From Rhizobium sp. SL86 (GTDB lineage: Bacteria; Pseudomonadota; Alphaproteobacteria; Rhizobiales; Rhizobiaceae), in NCBI RefSeq assembly GCF_026672545.1, contig NZ_JAPPRJ010000002.1, forward strand, positions 881,001 through 945,000: a DNA stretch of 64,000 bases, in the 5' to 3' direction. The notes beneath the pieces are model-generated. The model was not told the DNA's origin. It saw only the letters and a program-made list of their open reading frames with translations, and searched no databases. Of the stretch, positions 1-8,607 are shown piece after piece (the stretch's first letter is position 1; the number at the start of each line of letters is the position of its first letter). Position numbers and translations under genes: made by a program.

Positions 1-373
1 TCACAATGAAGGAGAGCGCCATTGGATACAGATAGATCGGCCGCAGCACGCCCTCGCCGCGGATCTTCTGGTCCAGAAAGATCGCCAGCAGCAAACCGAG
101 CGCCGTGCAGATGACGATGTAGAGGCTTGCGAAGATCGCGATGTTGCTGATCGCGATGTGCCAGTTCTCCTGGGCCCAAAGCCTGCGGTAGTTCGTGAAG
201 CCGACGAAATTGTAGATGGGCAACATCTTCGAGCCGGTGAAGGACAGGAAGATGGTGAACAGGATGAACCCGTAAACGAACAGCAAAGTGACGGCGAACG
301 AAGGGGCAAGCACTACCTTCGGCAGCCAATCCTGGATGCGCGTGCGCAAGTCTGCCCTGGTCGAGCGTGTCAT
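1..373 (-). CDS. Carbohydrate ABC transporter permease, N-terminal part (cut by window edge)
   Basis: Only the first 124 residues are present and the frame is still open at base 1. They begin MTRSTRADLR and hold membrane segments at about residues 20-44 and 73-99, with a third starting near 111. The stretch SFTGSKMLPIYNFVGFTNYR is typical of MalF/UgpA-like CUT1 permeases. The protein would form half of the inner-membrane channel for a sugar. It follows the binding-protein gene, so it is probably the third component-type gene of the operon that starts near 6633. The start is the ATG at 373. The second permease and the ATPase would lie to the left of the window. The exact sugar cannot be told. 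Confidence 0.88.
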   Translation of the reverse strand, partial: MTRSTRADLRTRIQDWLPKVVLAPSFAVTLLFVYGFILFTIFLSFTGSKMLPIYNFVGFTNYRRLWAQENWHIAISNIAIFASLYIVICTALGLLLAIFLDQKIRGEGVLRPIYLYPMALSFIV

Positions 374-403
374 GATGGGTCTCCCTGTACGGTATGGGCT
401 AGA

Positions 404-437
404 CCGACGCCGCCTCTCGACGTGAAGACGGCGTCGG
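404..437. other. Stem-loop between binding-protein and permease genes
   Basis: Perfect 9-bp inverted repeat CCGACGCCG (404-412) and CGGCGTCGG (429-437) with a 16-base loop, in the gap after the binding-protein gene. No T-run follows on the minus strand, so it does not look like a complete rho-independent terminator. It fits an mRNA-stabilising or partly terminating hairpin that lowers permease expression relative to the binding protein. Confidence 0.5.
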
Positions 438-477
438 GGATGCCGCAAGCGACGAGGAGGTCGCTCGCGACGGGAGG

Positions 478-1731
478 TTACTTTGCGGCTGCCACGGCCT
501 CGGCGAGTGCCTTGGCGGCTTCGGCACCATTCTTGAAGCCACCATTGAAGGCCTTGGTCACGACGTCATAGACGGCATTTTTGACGGCTGCCGGAGCGGC
601 ATGGCCGTGTGCCATGGAGCCGAAGAGTGATCCCGCCGAACTCGCGGCGGCCAGGTCCTTCATGCCCTTCTTGCCGCAATCGTCGAAATCGGTATCCGGC
701 ACGTCCGTACGGGCCGGCACGGATCCCTTCACGACGTTGAAGGCCGACTGGAATTTCGGGCTCTCGATGGCAGAAGCCATGGCCATCTGCGCCTTGACCT
801 TGTCGTCACCCGAAACGTTGAACATCGCGAACTGGTCGGAGTTGAACGTCACGGAGCCTTGTGTTCCGGGGAATCGAATGCAGACGAAGTCTGCGCCCGG
901 CTTCTTGCCGGCCTTCAGGAATTCACCCTTGGCCCAATCGCCCATCATCTGCATGCCGGCCTTGCCATCGATAACCATTGCCGAAGCGAGGTTCCAATCG
1001 CGGCCGGAGAAGTTGTTGTCGACATAGCTGCGCAGCTTGATCAGGCGATCGAAGGCATCCGCCATGTCGGAACCGCTCAGCGTTGCCTCGTCGAGATCGA
1101 TGAAGGCCTTTTTGTAGAAGTCGTTGCCCTTGGACAGCACAACGCCATCAAAGACTGTGGCGTCCTGCCAGGGCTGGCCACCATGGGCGAGCGGCGTGAT
1201 GCCGTTTGCCTTCATCTTGTCGAGCACAGCGACAAGCTCGGTCCAGCTCGTGGGCGCCTTGCCGCCTGCCGCATCCAAAGCCGCCTTGTTGATCCACACC
1301 CAGTTGGTCGAGTGAACGTTGACCGGAGCCGCGATCCAGCGACCGTCATACTTCGAGAACTTCTGCAGTGCCTCCGGCACCACTTTGTCCCAACCCTCGG
1401 ATTTGGCGACGGCATCGAGATTGCCGAGCGCGCCCTGTTCTGCCCAGTCGAGAATGTCGAAACCGAGCATCTGGACGGCGGTCGGCGGATTGCCGGCGGT
1501 CACACGGGCGCGGAGCGCGGTCATCGCCGCTTCACCGCCACCGCCGGCAACCGGCATATCGACCCAACCGATGCCCTTGGTTTTCAGATCCTCCTTCAGA
1601 ACGTTCAGGGCGGCCGCTTCACCACCCGAGGTCCACCAGTGGAGCACCTCAACGTCGGTGGCATGTGAGATGCCGGCGGTTCCCGCCAGCATGGTACCGG
1701 TAATCAGCATGGTCTTGAAAAGGCTACGCAT
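478..1731 (-). CDS. Carbohydrate ABC transporter substrate-binding protein
   Basis: 417-residue periplasmic solute-binding protein (family 1, CUT1). A signal peptide is visible: MRSLF, a hydrophobic core to about residue 20, then cleavage near [13 protein letters not shown]. The mature start [12 protein letters not shown] and the internal PPTAVQML and [13 protein letters not shown] resemble glucose/mannose-binding proteins of the GtsA type. It delivers sugar to the permease encoded just downstream. It is preceded by the aldehyde dehydrogenase gene in the same direction, with 43 bases between them, so it belongs to the 6633-leftward operon. The match to a glucose-type binder is family-level. 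The neighbouring CoA-related enzymes leave the true ligand open. Confidence 0.88.
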   Translation of the reverse strand: MRSLFKTMLITGTMLAGTAGISHATDVEVLHWWTSGGEAAALNVLKEDLKTKGIGWVDMPVAGGGGEAAMTALRARVTAGNPPTAVQMLGFDILDWAEQGALGNLDAVAKSEGWDKVVPEALQKFSKYDGRWIAAPVNVHSTNWVWINKAALDAAGGKAPTSWTELVAVLDKMKANGITPLAHGGQPWQDATVFDGVVLSKGNDFYKKAFIDLDEATLSGSDMADAFDRLIKLRSYVDNNFSGRDWNLASAMVIDGKAGMQMMGDWAKGEFLKAGKKPGADFVCIRFPGTQGSVTFNSDQFAMFNVSGDDKVKAQMAMASAIESPKFQSAFNVVKGSVPARTDVPDTDFDDCGKKGMKDLAAASSAGSLFGSMAHGHAAPAAVKNAVYDVVTKAFNGGFKNGAEAAKALAEAVAAAK

Positions 1732-1774
1732 GTTCTCCTCCTATTTGATGCGTTGCTTTCAATCGTTCCGGAAG

Positions 1775-3298
1775 TCAGTCGCGCACCCAGTTCGGCCTTG
1801 TCCGGCCAATGCGCATCACGACGGATTTGATCTCCAGGAATTCGTCGAGGCCGTAGCGGCCATTCTCGCGGCCCTGTCCGCTCTGCTTGAAGCCGCCAAA
1901 GGCAACTTCAGGGAAGCCGTCCATCCAGGTATTGGTCCAGACGGTGCCGGCTTCGGCGCGGCGCGCGAAGGCGAGGCAGGTGTGCACGTTCTCGCTCCAC
2001 ACCCCTGCGGACAGGCCATAGGACGCGTCGTTAACGAGCGACACGGCCTCGTCGAGTGTCCGGAAGGTCAAGACAGCAAGCACGGGGCCGAAAACCTCGT
2101 CGCGCGCGATCGGCATCTCCGGGCTCACATGCGTCAAAATGGTCGGCGCGAAGAAATCGCCTGGCAGACCGGGATGGCGGACAGCCTCGCCGCCGAGTTT
2201 GAGCTGGGCGCCCGCGGCGACCGCGTCGCGCACATAGGCGGAGATCTTTTCCTGATGCGCCAGCGAGATGATCGCACCGACCTGTGTCTCGGGATTGAGC
2301 GGATCGCCGAAAGCGACCTTGCGGGAAAGGGCCACGACCTTTTCGACCAGGGCGTCCGCAATGTCTTCATGGACGATGATACGGCTGCCGGAATTGCAGC
2401 ATTCGCCAGCGTTGAAATAGACCCCGAAGGTTATCGCATCTGCGGCCGCATCAAGATCGGCGTCCGGGAAAACGACCTGCGGGTTCTTGCCACCCAGTTC
2501 GAGTGCGACCTTCTTTAACGTCTTCGACGCAGCAGCGCTGATCGCCTTGCCGACGGAGGTTGAACCCGTGAAGCTCACCATGTCAACAAAGGCATGCTCG
2601 GCCATCAGGGCACCGACAGGCTGGCCGAAACCGAGGACGATGTTGACAACGCCCGCGGGCAATCCGGCCTCGATAAGCAGTTCACCCAGCATGACCGTGG
2701 TTGAGGGTGTCATCTCTGACGGCTTGATCACGCAGGTGCAACCCGCCGCCAGCGCGAATGGCAGCTTCTGGCTGAGGATCCAGAACGGAAAGTTCCAGGG
2801 CGTGATGATCGAGACCACCCCAATCGGCTCTTTCAGCACGACGGCGAGCATGTCCTCTCCGAGCGAGTTGTGGCTGTCACCATGAAGGGTGCGGGCAAGC
2901 GCCGCTGCATAACGCCAAAGGTCGGCAGCACCAGCCACCTCGCCCCGGGCCTGGGCGATCGGCTTGCCACTTTCAAGCGTTTCGACGAGCGCCATTCGCT
3001 CGACATTGGCCTCGATGAGGTCGGCGACCTTGAGCAGCAACGTGGAACGTTCCTTGCCCGTCACACGGCTCCAACGGCCATCGTCGAAAGCCCGCCGCGC
3101 AGCCGAAATGGCGGCTTCCGTCTCCGCAGCGCCGCCACGTGCGGACCGGCTGACGAGAACGCCATGTGACGGCGAGACCCTGTCGAACGTTCCCCCATCG
3201 GCGCTGTCGCACCATATGCCGTCGATCAGATGGCGGCCCGTAAAGGGCGCCCGGGGAAGCGGATGCGAGACGGCGGCGGTCATGGTCATGTCGTTCAT
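1775..3298 (-). CDS. NAD(P)-dependent aldehyde dehydrogenase family protein
   Basis: About 507 residues, normal for the ALDH superfamily; it oxidises an aldehyde to the acid. Visible marks are ITPWNFPFWILSQKLP for the cofactor region, SFTGSTSVGK, the ALELGGKNPQVVF block holding the general-base Glu, and the catalytic Cys in NAGECCNSGSR. The start is the ATG at 3298, preceded by GGGAGA and one base beyond the stop of the enoyl-CoA hydratase gene; an upstream in-frame extension would overlap that gene and has no ribosome site. It lies in the middle of the sugar-ABC/CoA operon, so its substrate is probably an aldehyde made by the neighbours. The exact substrate is unknown. Confidence 0.88.
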   Translation of the reverse strand: MNDMTMTAAVSHPLPRAPFTGRHLIDGIWCDSADGGTFDRVSPSHGVLVSRSARGGAAETEAAISAARRAFDDGRWSRVTGKERSTLLLKVADLIEANVERMALVETLESGKPIAQARGEVAGAADLWRYAAALARTLHGDSHNSLGEDMLAVVLKEPIGVVSIITPWNFPFWILSQKLPFALAAGCTCVIKPSEMTPSTTVMLGELLIEAGLPAGVVNIVLGFGQPVGALMAEHAFVDMVSFTGSTSVGKAISAAASKTLKKVALELGGKNPQVVFPDADLDAAADAITFGVYFNAGECCNSGSRIIVHEDIADALVEKVVALSRKVAFGDPLNPETQVGAIISLAHQEKISAYVRDAVAAGAQLKLGGEAVRHPGLPGDFFAPTILTHVSPEMPIARDEVFGPVLAVLTFRTLDEAVSLVNDASYGLSAGVWSENVHTCLAFARRAEAGTVWTNTWMDGFPEVAFGGFKQSGQGRENGRYGLDEFLEIKSVVMRIGRTRPNWVRD

Positions 3299-3299
3299 G

Positions 3300-4067
3300 T
3301 CATTCTCCCGAAAATGCGGGTTTGCGTTTTGCCCGAAAGGCCGCGACACCTTCGTCACGATCGGCACTCGCCGCGATTGCCGAGCTGCCCAGCGCCTCGA
3401 TCATGGCATGGCGATCTTCTCCCCGGCCTGCATGGATCATGAACTTCGCCACTTCGATGGCACGCGGAGACAGGCCAAGCACAGACCGGGCCATGTTTAG
3501 GGCCGTCTCATGCGGCTGCGCGGAAACCTCCGCCACGAAACCGAAGGCATGGGCCCGCTCTGCGGAAATCCGCCGTCCGAACAGCGCCATCTCCTTCAGG
3601 ATCGGTTCCGGCAGCAGCCGGCCAAGGCGCTGCGTGCCCGACCAGCCGGGCACGATGCCGACATGGGCTTCAGGAAGAGCGATCGTTGCGTTCGGAGCCA
3701 TGACCCTGACATCGCAGGCCGCGGCAAGCTCCAGGCCACCGCCGAAGGCATGCCCGTTTATGGCGGCAACTACGGGCTTCGACAGCCGCGCGAGACGATC
3801 AAAGATGCGGTGCCCATCACGCACCCAATGCCGGGCGAATTCTGCCGGGCTCAGGTCACCCCAGGCGTTGATGTCGGCTCCGGCGCAGAAGGCACGTCCG
3901 TCTTCTGCCGTCACGATGAGGCAATGAACGTCACGCATCCGTTCCAATCGATCGAGATGACCGGACAACTGCTCCAGCATCTCGACAGTGAAGGCATTGA
4001 GCTTGGCTGGATTGTCCAGCCGGATCTCGGCGATCCCTTCGGCAATCTCCAGGTGGACGGCGCTCAT
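3300..4067 (-). CDS. Enoyl-CoA hydratase/isomerase family protein
   Basis: About 255 residues, the usual size of a crotonase-fold enzyme acting on acyl-CoA thioesters. The oxyanion-hole region FCAGADINAWG and HAFGGGLELAAACD are clear. Both acidic positions used by true hydratases appear present: the Glu of GGGLEL and the Glu of ALPEAHVGIVPGWSGTQRL. The ATG at 4067 overlaps the stop of the CoA-transferase gene as ATGA, which implies translational coupling; a GTG nine bases upstream is an alternative. It may hydrate, isomerise or cleave a CoA-activated intermediate produced by the adjacent CoA-transferase. Hydratase cannot be told from isomerase or lyase here. Confidence 0.87.
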   Translation of the reverse strand: MSAVHLEIAEGIAEIRLDNPAKLNAFTVEMLEQLSGHLDRLERMRDVHCLIVTAEDGRAFCAGADINAWGDLSPAEFARHWVRDGHRIFDRLARLSKPVVAAINGHAFGGGLELAAACDVRVMAPNATIALPEAHVGIVPGWSGTQRLGRLLPEPILKEMALFGRRISAERAHAFGFVAEVSAQPHETALNMARSVLGLSPRAIEVAKFMIHAGRGEDRHAMIEALGSSAIAASADRDEGVAAFRAKRKPAFSGE

Positions 4068-5635
4068 GGTGTCCACCCCATTGGATCCTTCGCAAGAAGC
4101 GAGGTCGAGATGACGCGCGCATCCGGCGCGACGGACACTCGACCCTGCGATGCCGCGATGATGTCCCGTTCGGGTTCAATGCCCGGCATGATCTCGGTCG
4201 CGACAAGACCATGGTCCGACAGGCGCATCACACAACGTTCGGTCACATAGAGCACGTCCTGTCCCTGCTCGCGGGCTCTCCGACCCGAGAAGGTGACGTG
4301 CTCGACGGTGTCGACCATCTTGGTGAACTTGCCGGGACTGCGCACATGGATGCCGTCTTGCGTCAGCTCCACCGTCGCCCCGGCCTCGAACCAGCCGGAA
4401 AAGACGATCTTCTTTGCATGCGCGGTGATATCGACGAAACCACCGCATCCCGCGGTGAGATAGGGTTTTTTGCCCAGCTTCGACACATTGACATTACCCT
4501 CCACATCCACCTCCAGGAAAGAGAGGAAGGAAACATCGAAACCGCCGCCCTGGAAATAGATGAACTGCTGTGGCGACGGCACGAAGCAGTCGGCATTCGA
4601 GGCGCAGCCGAAGGCGAAATCGGTGAGCGGCATGCCACCGACAGCACCCTGCTCGATCGCCCAGGTCACAGCCTCAGGATGCCCCTCCTCGAGCAGGATC
4701 CGTGGCACCTGCGCGCTGATGCCGAAGCCGAGATTGGCGGTCATTCCCGCTTTCAATTCGAGCGCGGCGCGACGTGCGATCACCTTCTCGATACCGTGCT
4801 CCGCCAGATGGAAGCTGGACCAGGGCCGCATGATCTGGCCGGATATTGCCGGGTCGTAGGCTGTCTCGCAGGTCTGTTTCTGCTCGGGATCGAGCACGAC
4901 GACATCAACGAGATGACCGGGCACGCGCACGTCATGGGGACGAAGGCTGCCGGCCGCCGTCATCCGCTGGACCTGCGCGATGACAAGACCGCCATTGTTG
5001 CGTGTGGCGATGGCCTGTTCCAGCCCGCCGAGATAGGCGCCCTCGTGCTCATAGGTGAGATTGCCCCGTTCGTCGGCCGTGGTGGCCCTGAGAATGCAGA
5101 CATCGGGATAGAGGTTGGGGAAGTGCAGCCAGGTTTCACCGGCGAATTCGACGCGACGGACGATCGCGCGAGCGGCTGCCTTCGCGTTCATGGCGCAACC
5201 CTGGCGGATCGGATCGACAAAGGTATCGAGGCCGATGCGCGTCAGGACGCCCGGGCGGCGGGCGGCGGCCTCGCGGTGCATGTCGAACATGATGCCCGAA
5301 GGGACGTTATAGGCCTCGATGCGATCCTCGACGACCATCTTCCAGATTTCTGGCATCGGCAGGCTGGACGGGCCGGAAGGATAAGATCCCGCCAGCACCC
5401 GCCTGATCAGACCGTCCTTGGCGATATGATCGATGCCCTTCACGCCATACATGTCGCCGGCGGCGATCGGATGCAGCATGGTGAGATCGCGCGGATGGCC
5501 CTCCGTCTCAAAACGCCGGCCCAGCGCTGCAAGGACGAAATCCGGGCAACCGAGCGCGGATGAAGAGGAAACGGTGACAACGGCACCGTCGGGAATAGAC
5601 GAGACGGCGTCAGCGGCAGCAACGAGCTTGCTCAA
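4064..5635 (-). CDS. Acyl-CoA:carboxylate CoA-transferase (fused alpha/beta, YdiF-like)
   Basis: 523 residues, the size of single-chain family I CoA-transferases in which the alpha and beta subunits of 3-ketoacid CoA-transferase are joined. The N-terminal half has PDGAVVTVSSSSALG and the C-terminal half carries the catalytic glutamate, E328, in AIEQGAVGGMPL. The enzyme would move CoA from a donor thioester to a carboxylic acid, activating it for the enoyl-CoA hydratase encoded next. The start codon is TTG at 5635, overlapping the stop of the upstream dehydrogenase (TTGA), with GGAG eight bases ahead. No ATG in this frame lies near. Activity is well supported; the substrate is unknown. Confidence 0.88.
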   Translation of the reverse strand: MSKLVAAADAVSSIPDGAVVTVSSSSALGCPDFVLAALGRRFETEGHPRDLTMLHPIAAGDMYGVKGIDHIAKDGLIRRVLAGSYPSGPSSLPMPEIWKMVVEDRIEAYNVPSGIMFDMHREAAARRPGVLTRIGLDTFVDPIRQGCAMNAKAAARAIVRRVEFAGETWLHFPNLYPDVCILRATTADERGNLTYEHEGAYLGGLEQAIATRNNGGLVIAQVQRMTAAGSLRPHDVRVPGHLVDVVVLDPEQKQTCETAYDPAISGQIMRPWSSFHLAEHGIEKVIARRAALELKAGMTANLGFGISAQVPRILLEEGHPEAVTWAIEQGAVGGMPLTDFAFGCASNADCFVPSPQQFIYFQGGGFDVSFLSFLEVDVEGNVNVSKLGKKPYLTAGCGGFVDITAHAKKIVFSGWFEAGATVELTQDGIHVRSPGKFTKMVDTVEHVTFSGRRAREQGQDVLYVTERCVMRLSDHGLVATEIMPGIEPERDIIAASQGRVSVAPDARVISTSLLAKDPMGWTP

Positions 5636-6633
5636 TGGAGATCTCCATAATTCACGGTGACCCGCGCACCGCGCGCGGCGGCATCCCGCACGGCGAGCGC
5701 AACGGCGAGTGACTTCACCCCATCGAGGCCGGTTGCAGCGGGCTCACCGCCGCCGGCCGCAGCGAGGTGAAACCGGCGCACCCCCTCCTGGTACAAATCG
5801 TGCCGGTCGAACGCGATCGCCTCGCGCCCCGACGCGGTGACCAGATCGATTGAACCGATCGGGTTTTGCGTCATGACATCCCTGGCGAAGATCGATCCTT
5901 CGGTTCCATGCACTTCCAGCCCGGAACCGGCGAAGGGATGCGTGAAGCTTTCATGGCTCATCACCATGGCGCCGGACGGCATGGACCAGACGGACATGGC
6001 TGAATCCTCGACGCCGTCCCCGAGGCCGGAACTTGCCATCTGCGCCACGACCGAGACCGGGTCTTCGGCCAACAGAAAGCGGGCGACATCGGCATCGTGA
6101 ACGGTGATGTCGGGAATGACGCCGCCGCCGGCCCCGGGCGAATTGATCCGCCATCCTTGCAGATGCGGCGGCAGGAAAACGGCGTGGTGCAGGCGCAGCG
6201 AAAGCACACGGCCAATCCGGCCGGAGGCGATGAGCGCCCGCACGGCGCGGTGACTTCCGGCGCAACGCAGGTGATGATTGGTGGCGAAGACAAGCCCCGC
6301 CTCGTCCGCAGTCCGCACCATGGCAAGCGCGTCATTGAGGCTCAGCGCAAGGGGCTTCTCGCAGAGCACATGTTTTTTGGCTTTAAGCGCGGCGAGCGCC
6401 TGAGACAGATGTTTTTCATTGGTCGTCGAAATGTAGACCGCATCGACCGCATCGTCGCGACAGGCCTCTTCCAAGTCGCTTCCGGAGGCCGGGATCTCGT
6501 GTTCAGCCGCAAAATCCCGGGCGCGTTGTGCCGAGGCGCTCATCACGCGCATGATTTTTCCGCCTTGTGCGCGGATGGCCCCGATCATGTACTGACGGGC
6601 AATCGTGCTGGCTCCGATCAAGGCCCACCGCAT
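5632..6633 (-). CDS. Gfo/Idh/MocA family NAD(P)-dependent oxidoreductase
   Basis: About 333 residues. The N-terminal Rossmann fold begins MRWALIGASTIARQ, and the family signature appears as KKHVLCEKPLAL with the conserved EKP lysine near residue 93. Family members oxidise or reduce sugars, inositols and their derivatives. The start is the ATG at 6633, which has GGGGGAG upstream; six more codons upstream are possible but lack a ribosome site. It is the first gene of the leftward operon and sits directly behind a 19-bp inverted repeat. It probably performs the first oxidation of the imported sugar-like compound before CoA activation. That order is inference. Confidence 0.88.
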   Translation of the reverse strand: MRWALIGASTIARQYMIGAIRAQGGKIMRVMSASAQRARDFAAEHEIPASGSDLEEACRDDAVDAVYISTTNEKHLSQALAALKAKKHVLCEKPLALSLNDALAMVRTADEAGLVFATNHHLRCAGSHRAVRALIASGRIGRVLSLRLHHAVFLPPHLQGWRINSPGAGGGVIPDITVHDADVARFLLAEDPVSVVAQMASSGLGDGVEDSAMSVWSMPSGAMVMSHESFTHPFAGSGLEVHGTEGSIFARDVMTQNPIGSIDLVTASGREAIAFDRHDLYQEGVRRFHLAAAGGGEPAATGLDGVKSLAVALAVRDAAARGARVTVNYGDLH

Positions 6634-6654
6634 TTGCGTCTCCCCCCGCAATTC

Positions 6655-6699
6655 CGTTTATTGGATCGTTCCAATGCTTATGGAACGATCCAATAAACG
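6655..6699. promoter_or_regulatory. Perfect 19-bp inverted repeat, probable operator of the leftward operon
   Basis: Arms CGTTTATTGGATCGTTCCA (6655-6673) and its exact complement at 6681-6699, with a 7-base loop. It lies 22 bases upstream of the first gene of the operon. Each arm itself holds a near-palindrome TTGGAWCGWTCCAA centred on CG, the usual form of a LacI-family half-operator pair. The two CG centres are about 19 bases apart, near two helical turns. There is no T-run on either side, so a terminator is unlikely. The cognate regulator is not identified in this operon. LysR at 6797 is a poor match, since LysR sites are T-N11-A. Confidence 0.65.
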
Positions 6700-6796
6700 T
6701 GTCAACTGCTTTTAGGGAGAAGGCAAAAACAAGGGCCCGCTCCGCTTTTTCGGAAGGGTTACGGAAGGGATGTTCTCCTGCGCAAGGAGGGATCGG

Positions 6797-7705
6797 TTAC
6801 TCTGACTGAAGACCGCCAATACCGTAAGGACCGGTCAGGAAGTCCAGAAAACAGCGTGTCTTTGCAGGCAAATAGCTGCGATTGGGATAGATGGCATGCA
6901 AGGTCACCTCGGGCCAGAGCGTTTGGTTAAGGGCCGCTTCGAGCCGGCCGTCTGCAAGGTCTTCGTGAACCAGCCAGTGGGGCATCATGGAGAGGCCAAG
7001 CCCCTCGCGAGCGGCCAAATAGAGGAGGGACTCGTTGCCGCTCAAAAGCACAGGGGTGAGATGCAGTTCGGGTGCCTCTGGTCCATTGCCAAGCCGCACC
7101 CGGCCGTCAGGGGCAACCGCGCTATAGGCCAGGAAGGGTGCGCCTTTCAATTTCTCCGGACTTTGCGGCCGCCCGAGACGATCGAGGAGCTCCGGCGTTC
7201 CAACAAGAACAAACCGGATCGTCGCCAGACGGCGGGCAATCAGAGTATCATCCAATGCCGCGGTCACACGCAGGGCAAGATCGAAACCTTCTTCCACGAG
7301 ATTGACCTTGCGGCCGGAGAGGTCCAGATCGAGCGTTACCGCCGGGTGCTGCGCGCGAAACGCGACCAAGAGACGAGCAAAGGCAGGATTTGCCATCCAT
7401 ACCGGCAGGCTGACCTTAAGCGTCCCCTTCGGCGAAACAGTGGTGTGCGAGAGCTGTGCCTCCGCCTGCTCCAGCCCCTCGAGCAGCGTGCGAACGGTTC
7501 CCAGATAGAGCATTCCGGCTTCCGTCAGACTGACGCTGCGGCTGGTTCGATTGAGCAGCCTTGCGCCAACGCGTGCTTCGACCTGCTGAACGTGTTTGCT
7601 GGTCATCGCCGGAGAGAGACCAAGGCGTTCTGCAGCGGCAGAAAAGCTCCGCAATTCGGCAACTGTTGCGAACACCCGAAGACCAACAAGCGCGTCCACG
7701 ATCAT
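6797..7705 (-). CDS. LysR-family transcriptional regulator
   Basis: About 302 residues. The N-terminal winged helix reads FATVAELRSFSAAAERLGLS...SKHVQQVEARVGARLLNR, and the C-terminal co-inducer domain runs from about residue 90. The pattern LNRTSRSVSLTEAG matches the CrgA/DmlR-like clade common in proteobacteria. It is divergent from the DoxX-like gene at 7836, so that gene or its own gene is the likely target. The ATG at 7705 directly abuts its GGAG; the GTG two codons later (7699) has better spacing and may be the real start. It reads into the intergenic region ahead of the sugar/CoA operon but is separated from it by 163 bases. Confidence 0.9.
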   Translation of the reverse strand: MIVDALVGLRVFATVAELRSFSAAAERLGLSPAMTSKHVQQVEARVGARLLNRTSRSVSLTEAGMLYLGTVRTLLEGLEQAEAQLSHTTVSPKGTLKVSLPVWMANPAFARLLVAFRAQHPAVTLDLDLSGRKVNLVEEGFDLALRVTAALDDTLIARRLATIRFVLVGTPELLDRLGRPQSPEKLKGAPFLAYSAVAPDGRVRLGNGPEAPELHLTPVLLSGNESLLYLAAREGLGLSMMPHWLVHEDLADGRLEAALNQTLWPEVTLHAIYPNRSYLPAKTRCFLDFLTGPYGIGGLQSE

Positions 7706-7835
7706 CTCCTTGCAGGAAACGCAGCCTCAATTATGGCGCAGATGATCAAACAGTACGAAAGACATAAGATCCTGTCCATCTTCAACCGCGCCGCATCCTG
7801 CCTGCAGGGTCGTGGCCGATGGCACAGGACCAACC

Positions 7836-8261
7836 ATGTCGACACTCATCTCCACCACGACTGCATCAAGCCCCCGCTGGACCATCGGCCTCTGGGTCGC
7901 GCAGATCGCACTCGCCCTGCTTTATCTGATGGGTGTCTGGATGCACCTCTTTCTGTCCCCCGAAGAGGCTGCCGCCATGGGTGCAATCTGGATGTCCGAG
8001 GCGCCGCTCGCCTTCGTCCGGTTCATTGGCGTGATGGAACTTCTCGGCGTCATCGGCTTGATCCTGCCGGCAGCCACCCGGATCAAACCAAACCTGACGG
8101 TTCTCGCCGCAGTCGGGCTCCTGGCGATCCAGGCGCTGGCGATCCCCTTCCATGCGATCCGAGGCGAGTTTGCACCGCTTCCCTTCAACCTGATCTATGT
8201 CGCGCTCGCCGTGCTGGTGATCTGGGGCCGCTTGCGCAAGGCACCGATCCTGCCGCTCTAA
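7836..8261 (+). CDS. DoxX-like integral membrane protein
   Basis: About 141 residues with four hydrophobic stretches (WTIGLWVAQIALALLYLMGV, FVRFIGVMELLGVIGLILP, LTVLAAVGLLAIQALAIP, LPFNLIYVALAVLVIWG) and the layout of DoxX_2-type proteins. The motif FIGVMELLGVIGLILPA is characteristic of the family. Its biochemical role is not established; relatives are linked to redox stress and quinone or electron-transfer functions. It is transcribed away from the LysR gene, across a 130-base divergent promoter region, and is probably its target. The start is taken at 7836 because the polypeptide before it is not hydrophobic or conserved-looking, but the ribosome site is weak. Confidence 0.75.
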   Translation: MSTLISTTTASSPRWTIGLWVAQIALALLYLMGVWMHLFLSPEEAAAMGAIWMSEAPLAFVRFIGVMELLGVIGLILPAATRIKPNLTVLAAVGLLAIQALAIPFHAIRGEFAPLPFNLIYVALAVLVIWGRLRKAPILPL

Positions 8262-8447
8262 GCTGACGAACAGAGAGAGGACCGGCACGGACACCGAGGC
8301 CCTGAACTCGCCCGGCGGCTCGGCAAACGCGGGCCCGAGGCCCGCCGCATTCTGGACCCCGACCACGGCACCAAGCTCGGCCTGATCCAGGATGCCCTGC
8401 GGGTGCTCGGAAAGCAGATCGTTGTGAGCAATCGCGAGGCAGCGTGA
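8262..8447 (+). other. Open, codon-biased stretch directly after the DoxX-like stop; possible gene remnant
   Basis: The frame of the DoxX-like gene stays open for 61 codons after its TAA and ends at a TGA at 8445-8447. The predicted tail reads RGPEARRILDPDHGTKLGLI then QDALRVLGKQIVVSNREAA, with G/C-rich third positions and no ATG. It looks more like the C-terminal end of a former gene than random sequence, but I do not recognise the family. There is no start codon with a ribosome site. A readthrough product or chance open frame is equally possible. Confidence 0.25.
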
Positions 8448-8607
8448 GGTGACGTGTTCGGGCCGGACGTCGCGTTCCGGTTATGGTGCCTATCGATTTA
8501 GCCCCCGCTACTACATCAAACAGTCGAATATATCTCGCCTGAATTATCGCGTTGGTCGACAACTTATTTAAATCGACGAACCACGACATTCCCGTGATGA
8601 CCTTAGG
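8448..8607. other. Gene-free, AT-richer junction
   Basis: Together with the previous stretch this forms the 346-base gap between the DoxX-like gene and the secreted protein gene. Base composition falls towards A/T from about 8500 onward. No promoter, repeat or RNA gene was recognised. It marks the left border of the compositionally different patch that runs to about 9930. Confidence 0.4.

Noticed and set aside
6655..6699. Inverted repeat as a rho-independent terminator of the LysR gene
   Set aside because: Neither side is followed by a T-run, and the internal CG-centred symmetry fits an operator better.
7706..7835. LysR binding site in the LysR/DoxX-like gap
   Set aside because: I looked for a T-N11-A dyad and found none convincing enough to report.
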